Shown piece after piece: positions 19,201-26,317 of a DNA stretch of 64,000 bases. The notes beneath the pieces were generated by a model, which made no database searches, was not told the origin of the DNA, and worked only from the letters and a program-made list of their open reading frames with translations. The stretch's first letter is position 1, and the number at the start of each line of letters is the position of its first letter. The DNA is from Cyanobacteria bacterium SBLK (GTDB lineage: Bacteria; Cyanobacteriota; Cyanobacteriia; Cyanobacteriales; Spirulinaceae): contig JAGHZQ010000080.1 in NCBI GenBank assembly GCA_017746715.1, positions 185,014 to 249,013 on the forward strand, read 5' to 3'. The position numbers were made by a program, and so were the translations under genes.

Positions 19201-21823
19201 TCAGTCGGAATGGCTGCGCGATCGCTATGTTTCCCACCACGATGCGAGCGTTCTCCTCGCAGTAGAGAGCTATAACCTCATGGCACGAGAAGATAAAGAA
19301 ATGGTAGAAGTAGATACTGCCCTACGAAGTAGCCTAAAATTACTGCCCCAACATGTTGCCCGCATCGACCATGAATCGGGTGTCAATGCCATGTCTTTCT
19401 CCCCCGACGGCCAATATGTCGCCACCGCCAGTTGGGACAACACCGCCAAAATTAGCCGCACTAACAACGGTGCACAAATTGCCCGCATCCACCATGACGG
19501 TGAAGTCAGAGCCGTGTCCTTCTCTCCCGACGGCCAATATGTCGCCACCGCCAGTTGGGACAACACCGCCAAAATTAGCCGCACCCACGACGGTGCAGAA
19601 ATTGCCCGTATCCACCATGACCGAGGTGTCAATGCCGTGTCCTTCTCCCCCGACGGTCAATATGTCGCCACCGCCAGTTGGGACAACACCGCCAAAATTA
19701 GTCGCATTGACAACGGTGCAGAAATTGCCCGCATCCACCATGACCGAGGTGTCAATGCCGTGTCCTTCTCCCTCGACGGCCAATATGTCGCCACCGCCAG
19801 TGGAGACAAAACCGCCAAAATTAGCCGCACCCACAACGGTGCAGAAATTGCCCGTATCCACCATGAAAAGTATGTCTATGCCGTGTCCTTCTCCCCCGAC
19901 GGCCAATATGTCGCCACCGCCAGTTGGGACAACACCGCCAAAATTAGTCGCACCCACGACGGCGCAGAAATTGCCCGCATCTACCATGGCAACGAAGTCA
20001 GAGCCGTGTCCTTCTCCCACGACGGCGCAGAAATTGCCCGCATCGACCATGACAACTATGTTAATGATGTGTCCTTCTTCTCCGACGGTCAATATGTCGC
20101 CACCGCCAGTTGGGATAACACTGCCAAAATTAGCCGCAGCGCCGACGGTGCAGAAATTGCCCGCATCCACCATGACAAGTATATTCTAGCCGTGTCCTTT
20201 TCCTCCAACGGCCAATATGTCGCTACCGCCAGTGGAGACAAAACCGCCAAAATTAGCCGCACTGACAACGGTGCAGAAATTGCCCGCATCCACCATGACG
20301 ACGAAGTCAGAGCCGTGTTCTTCTCCCCCGATGGCCAATATGTCGCCACTGCCAGTAAGGACAAAACCGCCAAAATTAGCCGCACTGACAACGGTGCACA
20401 AATTGCCCGCATTGACCATGAATCGGGTGTCAATACCGTGTTCTTCTCCCCCGATGGCCAATATGTCGCCACTGCCAGTTGGGACAAAACCGCCAAAATT
20501 AGCCGCACTGACAACGGTGCAGAAATTACCCGCATCCACCATGACGGGGGTGTCAGAGCTGTATCCTTCTCCCCCGACGGTCAATATATCGCCACCGCCA
20601 GTGAGGACAAAACTGCCAAAATTAGTCGCACCCACGATGGTGCAGAAATTGCCCGCATCCACCATGATAACGAAGTCATAGCTGTGTCCTTCTCCCCCAA
20701 CGGTCAATATGTCGCCACCGCCAGTTGGGACAACACCGCCAAAATTAGTCGCACTGACAACGGTGCAGAAATTGCCCGTATCGACCATGACAGAAGGGTC
20801 ATAGCCGTGTCCTTCTCCCCCGACGGCCAATATGTCGCCACCGCCAGTTGGGACAACACCGCCAAAATTAGCCGCACTGACAATGGTGCAGAAATTGCCC
20901 GTATCGACCATGACAGAAGGGTCAGAGCCGTGTCCTTCTCCCCCGACGGTCAATATGTCGCTACCGCCAGTTGGGATAACACCGCCAAAATTAGTCGCAG
21001 CGACGACGGTGCAGAAATTGCCCGCATCGACCATGACAAAGATGTCAGAGCTGTGTCTTTCTCCCCCGACGGCCAATATGTCGCCACCGCCAGCACTGAC
21101 AAAACCGCCAACATTAGCCATGTAAAATCTTCCCCCCTCTGGCAAAAAGTGTGCGCCAGAATTAGCCGCAATTTAACTGCCGAGGAATGGGAACGTTATA
21201 TTGATACCGATTTGCTAACCTACGATCGTACCTGTCGCAATCGCCCCATTCATTCTAGTGTTGCGGACAAAGCATCCCAATGGTTCAAACAGAATGAAGA
21301 CAAAGCCTTAAAACTCCTGCAACATATTGCAAAAATAGATGACAATGCAGATTTATATCCTCGCACCCCAGAAATTGAACGCGATCCAAAACAAACAATC
21401 CTAAAAATCGCTGCCTCAACCCAACTCGAAGAAGGAATCAAACAAGCCAACCAAGGTACAATCTTAGAGGCGATCTCTCTGTACGAAAAATCCCAAAAAA
21501 CCGACCCCGATCTTGAAATTTCTGCCAATGACTGGCATACATTATGCCGCTTTGGGAGTCTAGAACGTCAAGCAAAGGATGTAATGTTTGCTTGCGAAAA
21601 AGTTGTCTCGCTAACCGAAGAAAAAGATATAACATTTCGCGAGAGTCGCGGTCTTGCAAGGGCATTAACCGGAGACTTTGAAGGAGCAATTGCAGATTTT
21701 CAAGCCTTTGTCAATGACAGAAAAGGAGACGAACAAAAAAAACGAAAACAGTGGATCGAAGATCTCCGTGCAGATAAAAATCCTTTCACCGATGAAGTTT
21801 TAGAAGAACTCCGCAATGAATAA
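16238..21823 (+). CDS. Giant STAND NTPase with WD40-type propeller repeats
   Basis: 1861 residues. The first 500 are TPR-like helices. A STAND-type P-loop follows: Walker A HGSSGVGKSSLISGG (about 527-541) and Walker B VLIFDQFEEFF (about 679-690). Between them a repetitive insert at about 583-660 carries three SPLxKGGWGG-type units. A membrane segment lies at about 947-974, followed by fourteen full 41-residue WD40-like repeats and one half repeat (1041-1627), and a C-terminal helical region (1640-1861). STAND proteins of this build bind a ligand through the repeats, then oligomerise; many serve in programmed cell death or anti-phage defence. No effector domain is evident at the N terminus. 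Tail-to-tail with xisI, six bases apart. Confidence 0.88.
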   Translation: MSQSVFEKFARAIALSQGEFKLFFAKCNSLQWRERAIAEIRAVCSVEIATLTLDPQETQLYRRIEAEFGGQYPEALMVLGLEKSDRLDELLVRANHARDAYVKNLPFPLILWTSDRSLHRLYRVAADLESVGTERDFPVPPEVWRETIAREAENTFASLLEEGATRLLGGTKVESDRFLQQELYIAENELKTLNEKARNLEGETGRMSVPQEVRPEEIFSDLAFLLGRESGYLSEKTRYFYEESLALREGLAASDRKGIVYYCLGDWWRVQTFVYHRKAKQAWEKAEANFAGAIVQFRAIARDDLIAKFINAWGNALEHIENWDSLAEVGEEAYRLHQKYPDSFKQARACGFLAEVALARSQWGEAEARSREALAITTDSPEFDSDREYVYQAGYKFALARAQQGKGAIKQGLETLEIALKETNPRYELELYIKILRALRDGYFQQGEYVQAYLYKRDRRDTEAQFGWRGFVGASRVQPRQEQQILAQLKRGETSSIASEIEASGRMFDIEKLVERVGRTDCKITVIHGSSGVGKSSLISGGLIPALHEVKAGTESDRILPIYLRAYQNWEIELGEAIGISGSPLIKGGWGGSHTLIKNKKSNKEQSSEILPAIASPLNKGGWEQSNHPMESGKSNPEQSSDMPSNSDSPLTKGGWGGFNPSEILQYFHQCKENKIRPVLIFDQFEEFFISYPQKSDRDRFFQFLGECLAMLLLKVIFSLRVDSLHLLLDRPGLNCINGEILGRDVRYPLGNFSPEQARDVIERLTERSQFPLESELLEKLVADLAAEIHVVRPIELQIVGEQMQREDIQSLATYEAAGGKEILIERYVTEVVDDCGEPNQQLADWVFYYLTNEKSQRPWKTAAELEEDLKGLWKSDRTQLMLVLKIMVTSGLVVEAEDELENRYQLLHDYLVDLIRDRYNRESRREMEALRKKNREAERQRVILQRWLTCGSVASVAIFAVLTGVSIFLTIEAQRNERIAKIKQFAAQSEWLRDRYVSHHDASVLLAVESYNLMAREDKEMVEVDTALRSSLKLLPQHVARIDHESGVNAMSFSPDGQYVATASWDNTAKISRTNNGAQIARIHHDGEVRAVSFSPDGQYVATASWDNTAKISRTHDGAEIARIHHDRGVNAVSFSPDGQYVATASWDNTAKISRIDNGAEIARIHHDRGVNAVSFSLDGQYVATASGDKTAKISRTHNGAEIARIHHEKYVYAVSFSPDGQYVATASWDNTAKISRTHDGAEIARIYHGNEVRAVSFSHDGAEIARIDHDNYVNDVSFFSDGQYVATASWDNTAKISRSADGAEIARIHHDKYILAVSFSSNGQYVATASGDKTAKISRTDNGAEIARIHHDDEVRAVFFSPDGQYVATASKDKTAKISRTDNGAQIARIDHESGVNTVFFSPDGQYVATASWDKTAKISRTDNGAEITRIHHDGGVRAVSFSPDGQYIATASEDKTAKISRTHDGAEIARIHHDNEVIAVSFSPNGQYVATASWDNTAKISRTDNGAEIARIDHDRRVIAVSFSPDGQYVATASWDNTAKISRTDNGAEIARIDHDRRVRAVSFSPDGQYVATASWDNTAKISRSDDGAEIARIDHDKDVRAVSFSPDGQYVATASTDKTANISHVKSSPLWQKVCARISRNLTAEEWERYIDTDLLTYDRTCRNRPIHSSVADKASQWFKQNEDKALKLLQHIAKIDDNADLYPRTPEIERDPKQTILKIAASTQLEEGIKQANQGTILEAISLYEKSQKTDPDLEISANDWHTLCRFGSLERQAKDVMFACEKVVSLTEEKDITFRESRGLARALTGDFEGAIADFQAFVNDRKGDEQKKRKQWIEDLRADKNPFTDEVLEELRNE
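17984..18215 (+). repeat. Three in-frame copies of a CCCCCCTT..AAGGGGGG palindromic repeat
   Basis: Copies at about 17984-18013, 18081-18110 and 18180-18212 each encode S-P-L-x-K-G-G-W (-G-G). The core is an inverted repeat (CCCCCC TTATC AAGGGGGG) that can fold. It resembles dispersed palindromic repeats that enter cyanobacterial genes in frame. Confidence 0.8.
19358..21120 (+). repeat. 123-bp tandem repeats coding WD40-like blades
   Basis: Fourteen 123-bp units and one shortened unit (about 19976-20038) with very high DNA similarity, including at silent sites. Consensus protein unit: ARIHHDxxVRAVSFSPDGQY, then VATASWDNTAKISRTDNGAE, then I. The similarity at DNA level points to recent duplication or gene conversion between units. 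Confidence 0.92.
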
Positions 21824-21829
21824 ACATTT

Positions 21830-22171
21830 TCAAGCCGTTGCAAACTCCGTAAACTCTCGCTTATACGGGGGATGAAAACCGAGAACGATATCGTAATTGG
21901 GAACCCCAGCAACCATCAAATCCGTCGCAATTCCTTCCGTCGTCCAATCTTCCTCAATCCAAATTTTACCATTCTTTAGCCGCGCAAAAATCATCGTGCG
22001 AGAAATGCGCCGATCGCCATTCCAACCCACCTGATACCACAGGAAATAACCGCGATCGCGATCGCATATCAAACAATTCTCAAAGGTATCATCCGCAGCA
22101 CGATCGGCCCAGTCATGATAATCGCGGATTGTTTCTTCTAAGATATCTGCATATTGACTTCCGGATTCCAT
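21830..22171 (-). CDS. xisI: XisI-family protein
   Basis: 113 residues with the XisI pattern: an N-terminal helix, YFLWYQVGWN, KIWIEEDWTTEGIATDL and the C-terminal DIVLGFHPPYKR. XisI was named as a control factor for excision of the fdxN element in heterocyst-forming cyanobacteria, but copies are widespread without that element and are usually paired with xisH. Here it overlaps the 3' end of a truncated xisH by 34 bp. A role as a toxin-antitoxin-like pair is possible but not shown. Confidence 0.88.
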   Translation of the reverse strand: MESGSQYADILEETIRDYHDWADRAADDTFENCLICDRDRGYFLWYQVGWNGDRRISRTMIFARLKNGKIWIEEDWTTEGIATDLMVAGVPNYDIVLGFHPPYKREFTEFATA

Positions 22172-22551
22172 AAGATAATGACCTCCTGTTGAGGGTCGAT
22201 AACAAAAAATTTGACAGCATTGCGATCGAGAGCAAGTTGCACGGAAGGACGAAAAAAAATCCGTTCGTGGGACGCGATATCGATCGCCAAATAAAGCTGA
22301 AAGCTCGGTGCTGTAGCACCCAAAAGATCGCGATAAAATACATATTGCCCGAGAGCATTATGAAAGTCATATAGAGGCGATCGCCCAGCAAAACGCTTGA
22401 TTTCTATGATAATTTTAATCCCTTGGCGTTCGGCTGCAAGGGGACGGGATGCAGCCAGATCGGCATAAAGGTCTGCATCTTCATAAGAAATACGATAGGG
22501 ATCTGCAAATATCGTCCAGCCTTCCTGAATTAGAGAAATGCGATGCAGCAA
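22138..22551 (-). pseudogene. xisH: xisH lacking its N terminus
   Basis: XisH-family protein with a PD-(D/E)XK-like core: YADLAA ... GIKIIIEIKRF (E-x-K) ... FHNALGQYVFYR ... VIDPQQEVIILWN. Intact family members start M-P/A-x-D-x-F/Y-H about ten residues earlier. Here no ATG is available; the open frame begins right after a TAA at 22567-22569 and reads LDAIALLHRISLIQEGW. TTG at 22551 is the only start candidate. The missing N terminus coincides exactly with the missing C terminus of the upstream vapC, so one deletion probably removed both. Some expression by rare start is possible. Confidence 0.75.
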
Positions 22552-22566
22552 TGCGATCGCATCAAG

Positions 22567-22683
22567 TTAATATAAAATGCCTGAAATATGAGCTTGCAGC
22601 TGATTTGCGATCGCTGTTGCATTAGTTGGTACTTTTCGTCGCAATGCTAACGACCATACTGAAGTATCTACAATAACACTCAT
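22567..22683 (-). pseudogene. vapC: vapC toxin remnant (PIN domain, first 38 codons)
   Basis: Reads MSVIVDTSVWSLALRRKVPT and ends SGILY-stop after 38 codons. The first PIN-domain Asp (VDTSVW) is kept but the remaining roughly 90 residues with the other acidic ligands are gone, so no nuclease activity is expected. Its ATG overlaps the vapB stop (ATGA, 22680-22683), as in intact vapBC operons. Its frame continues through the stop into the truncated xisH. Confidence 0.82.
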
Positions 22684-22880
22684 CTCGAATTTCTTTGTTG
22701 TTTGTAGTCGTAATCTTCTTCATAGTCGATTGTCGAAAATAGTTCCAAAATCTGCAATTGTTTGCGACGTTGTATATATTCTTTCAACGCTGTTTCTATC
22801 AAAAGATTCGCTGTTGAATGCTGGCTTAAAGCCAGTGCTTCCTCTAGAAGTTTGTCATTAATTTGCAGAGATGTAACCAT
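22680..22880 (-). CDS. vapB: VapB-type antitoxin
   Basis: 66 residues: MVTSLQINDKLLEEALALSQ, then a helical stretch and a basic/aromatic tail (YEEDYDYKQQR). This is the ribbon-helix-helix VapB family (DUF2191-like) that represses its own operon and blocks a PIN-domain toxin. The partner vapC is reduced to its first 38 codons, so the antitoxin is now an orphan. Confidence 0.8.
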   Translation of the reverse strand: MVTSLQINDKLLEEALALSQHSTANLLIETALKEYIQRRKQLQILELFSTIDYEEDYDYKQQRNSR

Positions 22881-22986
22881 ATTTTTTAGCCTTTGATGTA
22901 AGAATTGTGGTTCATTTTTTTGAAAGCGGAGGTAAGTTTCTCAGTATGCGATCGCATCTCTGAAAACTGCGAGCGCACCCAAAAAT

Positions 22987-23322
22987 CTAAGCCACTCCAT
23001 AATTTGTATAAGGACGTTTAAAAGGTGGTTGTAATCCTAAAATAATATCTTCTCGTACTACACCAAGTTTGATTAAATCCTCCGCAGGACTGAGATCTGT
23101 TGCATTTTGTTGTAGCCAGATTTTGCCATCTTTAATATCAAAATGAATCACGCAATAGTAAATCCGTTTAGATTCATTCCAACCTACATCAAACCAGAGA
23201 TAATGATCTCTTTCCTCATCAAAAATCAATTGTGACTCGCAATTGTCTGGATGTCTTTTCCATGAGTTATATTGAGAAAGTAACTCTTTAATGGATTTTC
23301 GATAATGATTTAATCGATCCAT
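22987..23322 (-). CDS. xisI: XisI-family protein, second copy
   Basis: 111 residues with the same plan as the copy at 21830: HYLWFDVGWNESKR, KIWLQQNATDLSPAEDLIKL and DIILGLQPPFKRPY. The two copies differ widely in sequence, so they are not a recent duplication. A strong ribosome site (AGGAGG) lies inside the tail of the upstream xisH remnant, 8 bases before the ATG. This is how xisI is normally coupled to xisH, whose body has here been lost. Confidence 0.87.
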   Translation of the reverse strand: MDRLNHYRKSIKELLSQYNSWKRHPDNCESQLIFDEERDHYLWFDVGWNESKRIYYCVIHFDIKDGKIWLQQNATDLSPAEDLIKLGVVREDIILGLQPPFKRPYTNYGVA

Positions 23323-23412
23323 TGAATCGATCCTCCTTGATTAGAATCATAAATAATTAATTTTAACTCATACTCGCTCTCGAACCAAATTGTGAAAAAT
23401 GTCTCTCGCCAT
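23310..23412 (-). pseudogene. xisH: xisH remnant with internal deletion
   Basis: The minus strand starts with MARDIFHNLVRE, the usual XisH N terminus, then jumps at about 23376 to EYELKLIIYDSN...SIQWID-stop, the usual XisH C terminus, in another frame. About 100 codons in the middle are missing, including the nuclease core. The end overlaps the start of xisI by 13 bp, the normal xisHI arrangement. Confidence 0.82.
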
Positions 23413-23589
23413 TTTTTGAAAATTTGACGTTATTCTTTATTTTATCACATCTTCGAGAATCGGTAGAAATACGATCGCAAAACCTTTTACCTTTCAAAAA
23501 ATTCTAACAAGAAATCTAGAAAATCATTCGGATAAACAGTAATAATTTAATAAGACTTCTTGCGCCATCGGGAAAGAGAAGTTCGCAAA

Positions 23590-24879
23590 ATGCCGACGAG
23601 TCTTTATAATGGATTAACAAAATGCAGAGGCGAGGACAGTCGCGAGACTCCTCCTGTTTTCCCCAACACGATGCGATTTCTCAAACAAAAGCTCGCTAAC
23701 CAAATTTTACTCGGCTCGATCGCCTTTGGCTTGAGTTTTAGCTTGGGATGGCTGGTTCATCGCGATACCAAAGCCGCCGCCATTACGGGAGCGATCTCGC
23801 TTCCTGCCAGTTATGCCGGAGCGATCGCGGCACAACTGCATTGGAGCAAGCACGAAAAGCGACTCCGCCACGCTCTGCGCTACCAAATTCAATCCCTCAC
23901 AGAACAGCGACAGCACCTCTACGGGGCAATTTCCGCCGCCCTCGCCACCCAACAAGAAGTCCAAGCCAGCGTGCAGGCGCTAAACTTAGAACGCACTCGC
24001 CTGCTCGATCGCGTCTCGGAATTGCACCAGCAACGCAACGCTCTCTATCGGGAAATTCAAGAGGGAATGGAGCGATCGCAAGAAGCCGAAGAACCCGATG
24101 TCTATCGCCCTCCCGCTCGCCTGCAACCTTCCTATCGCGAGCCTTCTTTCAAAACCGAAGCAACGATTAACCGTGCCTTTTTTTCGAAAACCATTCAACT
24201 GCAAGAAACCGAAAATCGCTTGCAGCAACTCAACAGCGAACTTGAAAAACTGCAAACCCTCCTGTTAGATCGACAAGAAGAACGAGATCTCGTGCGCCAG
24301 CAAGTTTTTCAATTGCAAGAACAGAAAAAGCAACTGGAGGGAAATATCCAAGACGCACAAGGAAAACTCAAACACCTGCAACAAATCCAAGAACAATTTG
24401 CTATCTCTTTATCTGCTCTCGAACAAGAGAAACAAGACCTCGATACTATTTTAGACGAGAAACGCGATCGCATCGAACAATTGCAAAATGAAATTAAATC
24501 CTTGCAAAAAAACAAACCCAAACCCAGATCGAAACCTACAAAAAATGGCAGAAAACCCGTCAAAACTACCCTAAATTTACCTCCTGAATGGCTGGACTTT
24601 ACCAAAGAATTAAACGATAATGAAAAAGCAGCCTTAAAGGCAATTTTAGAAAAAGACGAGCAACAATTAAAAGCAGTTGTCAATCAACAGGCAACCATGC
24701 CGGAAGTGTTAATTGAATCTTTAAATGAAAAAGCACTCAATACATTAGGCGATACGTTATTTACCTCGAATGGTGGGGTCGGTATTCCCGAAATTCATGA
24801 AGAATATGCTTCGACGATTGCCGAACCCATCATCGCCGCACAATTTGCCACCTTGCTTGCCGTTAAAAAGGTCGAATAA
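23590..24879 (+). CDS. Coiled-coil membrane protein with TerB-C-like end
   Basis: About 429 residues. Two hydrophobic segments lie near the N terminus (LLGSIAFGLSFSLGWLV and ITGAISLPASYAGAIAA). A long coiled coil of roughly 200 residues follows (QLQETENRLQQLNSELEKLQ and onward) and then a Lys-rich linker. The last 100 residues (MPEVLIESLNEKALNTLGD ... GIPEIHEEY) resemble the TerB-C domain found in tellurite-resistance-related stress and phage-conflict proteins. ATG 23590 is used; ATG 23671 (MRFLKQKLANQILLGS) is an equally good start. First gene of a three-gene set with the DUF2791-type ATPase (15 bp later) and a propeller protein. TerB-C is a pattern-based call and needs profile confirmation. 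Confidence 0.7.
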   Translation: MPTSLYNGLTKCRGEDSRETPPVFPNTMRFLKQKLANQILLGSIAFGLSFSLGWLVHRDTKAAAITGAISLPASYAGAIAAQLHWSKHEKRLRHALRYQIQSLTEQRQHLYGAISAALATQQEVQASVQALNLERTRLLDRVSELHQQRNALYREIQEGMERSQEAEEPDVYRPPARLQPSYREPSFKTEATINRAFFSKTIQLQETENRLQQLNSELEKLQTLLLDRQEERDLVRQQVFQLQEQKKQLEGNIQDAQGKLKHLQQIQEQFAISLSALEQEKQDLDTILDEKRDRIEQLQNEIKSLQKNKPKPRSKPTKNGRKPVKTTLNLPPEWLDFTKELNDNEKAALKAILEKDEQQLKAVVNQQATMPEVLIESLNEKALNTLGDTLFTSNGGVGIPEIHEEYASTIAEPIIAAQFATLLAVKKVE

Positions 24880-24894
24880 TTGAGGAAGCCAAAA

Positions 24895-26241
24895 ATGCTA
24901 AAACTCATGCCAAAACTCATGCCAAAACTCTCCAAGCGCGTCTCAACTGCGTTAATTAATGCCTTGGCTGCGGGAGTCGTCCCTCGGGTGGGTTTGGAAC
25001 ATATTTCCGTGGGACGAGAGCAAGAAATCGACGCGATCGCTCGGGATATGGACAATATTAGTGAAGGAGGTGCATCTTTTCGCTTCATTATCGGGCGCTA
25101 TGGTGCGGGTAAAAGTTTTATGTTACAACTGATTCGCAATTTGGCCATGGAACGGGGATTTGTAGTCGCCGATGTGGATTTATCCCCGGAGTTGCGCCTT
25201 GCGGGAGGGAAACAGCAAGCTCTTTCCACCTATCGGGAACTCATGAAAAATATTGCTACCCGAACATCTCCCAAAGGCGGCGCGATCGCTTTAATTTTAG
25301 AAAAATGGACGAGCACTATTTTATCCCAAGTCGCCCAAGAAACCGGAAAGCGTCCGGGAGATGAAGGCTTTGACGAACGCGTCGAAATCAAAATTCGTCA
25401 AGTTATCGACGATGTAGAAGGATTAGTTCACGGCTTTGATTTTGCCAATGCGATCGTCTCTTATTGGCAGGGTTATCGAGAGGAAAATCGGGACAAACAA
25501 GAAGCCGCTTTGCGTTGGTTGCGGGGGGAATTTTCCACGAGAACCGAAGCCAGAGCGAGCAGTTTGGACGTGCGGGTCATCATTGATGATGAAACGTGGT
25601 ATGACTACGTTAAATTATGGGCGAAATTCGTCGCGGATATCGGTTATAAAGGATTAATTATTTTCTTAGATGAAGCCATTCATTTATATAAAATTTCCCA
25701 CAGTCGTTCTCGTCAAAACAACTACGATCGCCTTTTAGCCATGTTCAACGATACCATGCAGGGAAAAGCCGATCGCTTGGGGATTATTGTTGGCGGTACG
25801 CCCCAATTTCTGGAAGATAAACGACGGGGTTTGTTTAGCGAGGAAGCTTGGCGCACCCGCTTGGCAAAAAGCCGCTTTCTTCAAGACGGGTTGCAAGATA
25901 GTTTCGCCACGGCGATCGCGTTAGAACCATTAACCGCGCCCGAAATTTCCCAACTCCTGCATCGTTTGGCGGACATTCACGCCCATCATTACGGTTATCA
26001 AAAACGCATTAATTCGCAACAAATTGAAGCCTTTCAACAAGAATCGAGTCGTCGCATCGGTGCGGACAAAATGGCGACCCCTCGAGAAAGAGTGCGCGAC
26101 TTTATCAGTTTGTTAAATGTTCTGCAACAAAATCCTAAATTGGTTTTTACTGAAGTCATGCGAAACTCTGAATTTCAATTTACTGCCGCTTCCGAAAACA
26201 ACAATGGCACGGGAGAATTTGCCGAAATTACCCTGAATTGA
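24895..26241 (+). CDS. DUF2791-type P-loop ATPase (BREX-like ATP-binding domain)
   Basis: About 448 residues. The N-terminal pattern ALINALAAGVVPRVGLEHIS, then VGREQEIDAI, Walker A GRYGAGKSFMLQLI, DVDLSPELRL, and the Walker B strand GLIIFLDEAI match the DUF2791 ATP-binding family, to which BREX-type ATP-binding proteins belong. The family also occurs next to TerB-domain proteins and helicases. ATG 24895 has AGGAAG about 8 bases upstream. Start-proximal DNA has a small duplication (AAACTCATGCC twice). It is 15 bp from the TerB-C-like gene and 76 bp from the propeller gene. No BREX methylase, PglZ or helicase is in the window. Confidence 0.8.
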   Translation: MLKLMPKLMPKLSKRVSTALINALAAGVVPRVGLEHISVGREQEIDAIARDMDNISEGGASFRFIIGRYGAGKSFMLQLIRNLAMERGFVVADVDLSPELRLAGGKQQALSTYRELMKNIATRTSPKGGAIALILEKWTSTILSQVAQETGKRPGDEGFDERVEIKIRQVIDDVEGLVHGFDFANAIVSYWQGYREENRDKQEAALRWLRGEFSTRTEARASSLDVRVIIDDETWYDYVKLWAKFVADIGYKGLIIFLDEAIHLYKISHSRSRQNNYDRLLAMFNDTMQGKADRLGIIVGGTPQFLEDKRRGLFSEEAWRTRLAKSRFLQDGLQDSFATAIALEPLTAPEISQLLHRLADIHAHHYGYQKRINSQQIEAFQQESSRRIGADKMATPRERVRDFISLLNVLQQNPKLVFTEVMRNSEFQFTAASENNNGTGEFAEITLN

Positions 26242-26281
26242 CCATTGCTTGCTATTGTAAAATCAAAGCAAGAAGTTAAAA

Positions 26282-26309
26282 TTTTGAATTTTGAATTTTG
26301 AATTTTGAA
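26282..26309 (+). repeat. Heptamer repeat (TTTTGAA x4)
   Basis: Four exact TTTTGAA units directly before the ATG of the propeller gene, occupying the place of its ribosome site. The same unit occurs at 33527-33554. Confidence 0.9.
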
Positions 26310-26317
26310 TTTAAAAA

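Noticed and set aside
19358..21120. Regular repeats considered as a CRISPR array
   Set aside because: Units are contiguous coding sequence with no unique spacers, and no cas genes are near. The same holds for 63389-64000 and for the pair at 43481.
19340..21145. Long open frames on both strands across the WD40 array, with repeats of MVDAGNFCTVV and SMPCPSPPTANMSPP type
   Set aside because: They are shadows of the 123-bp repeat: any frame free of stops in one unit stays open through all units. They have no start signals of their own.
21830..23412. xisHI as evidence for an excisable fdxN-type element
   Set aside because: No xisF-like recombinase or nif genes are present; XisH and XisI families are common without such elements, and both xisH copies are broken.
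24895..26241. Calling the locus BREX
   Set aside because: Only a DUF2791-type ATPase is present; PglZ, the methylase and other BREX genes are absent, so the name would overstate the evidence.
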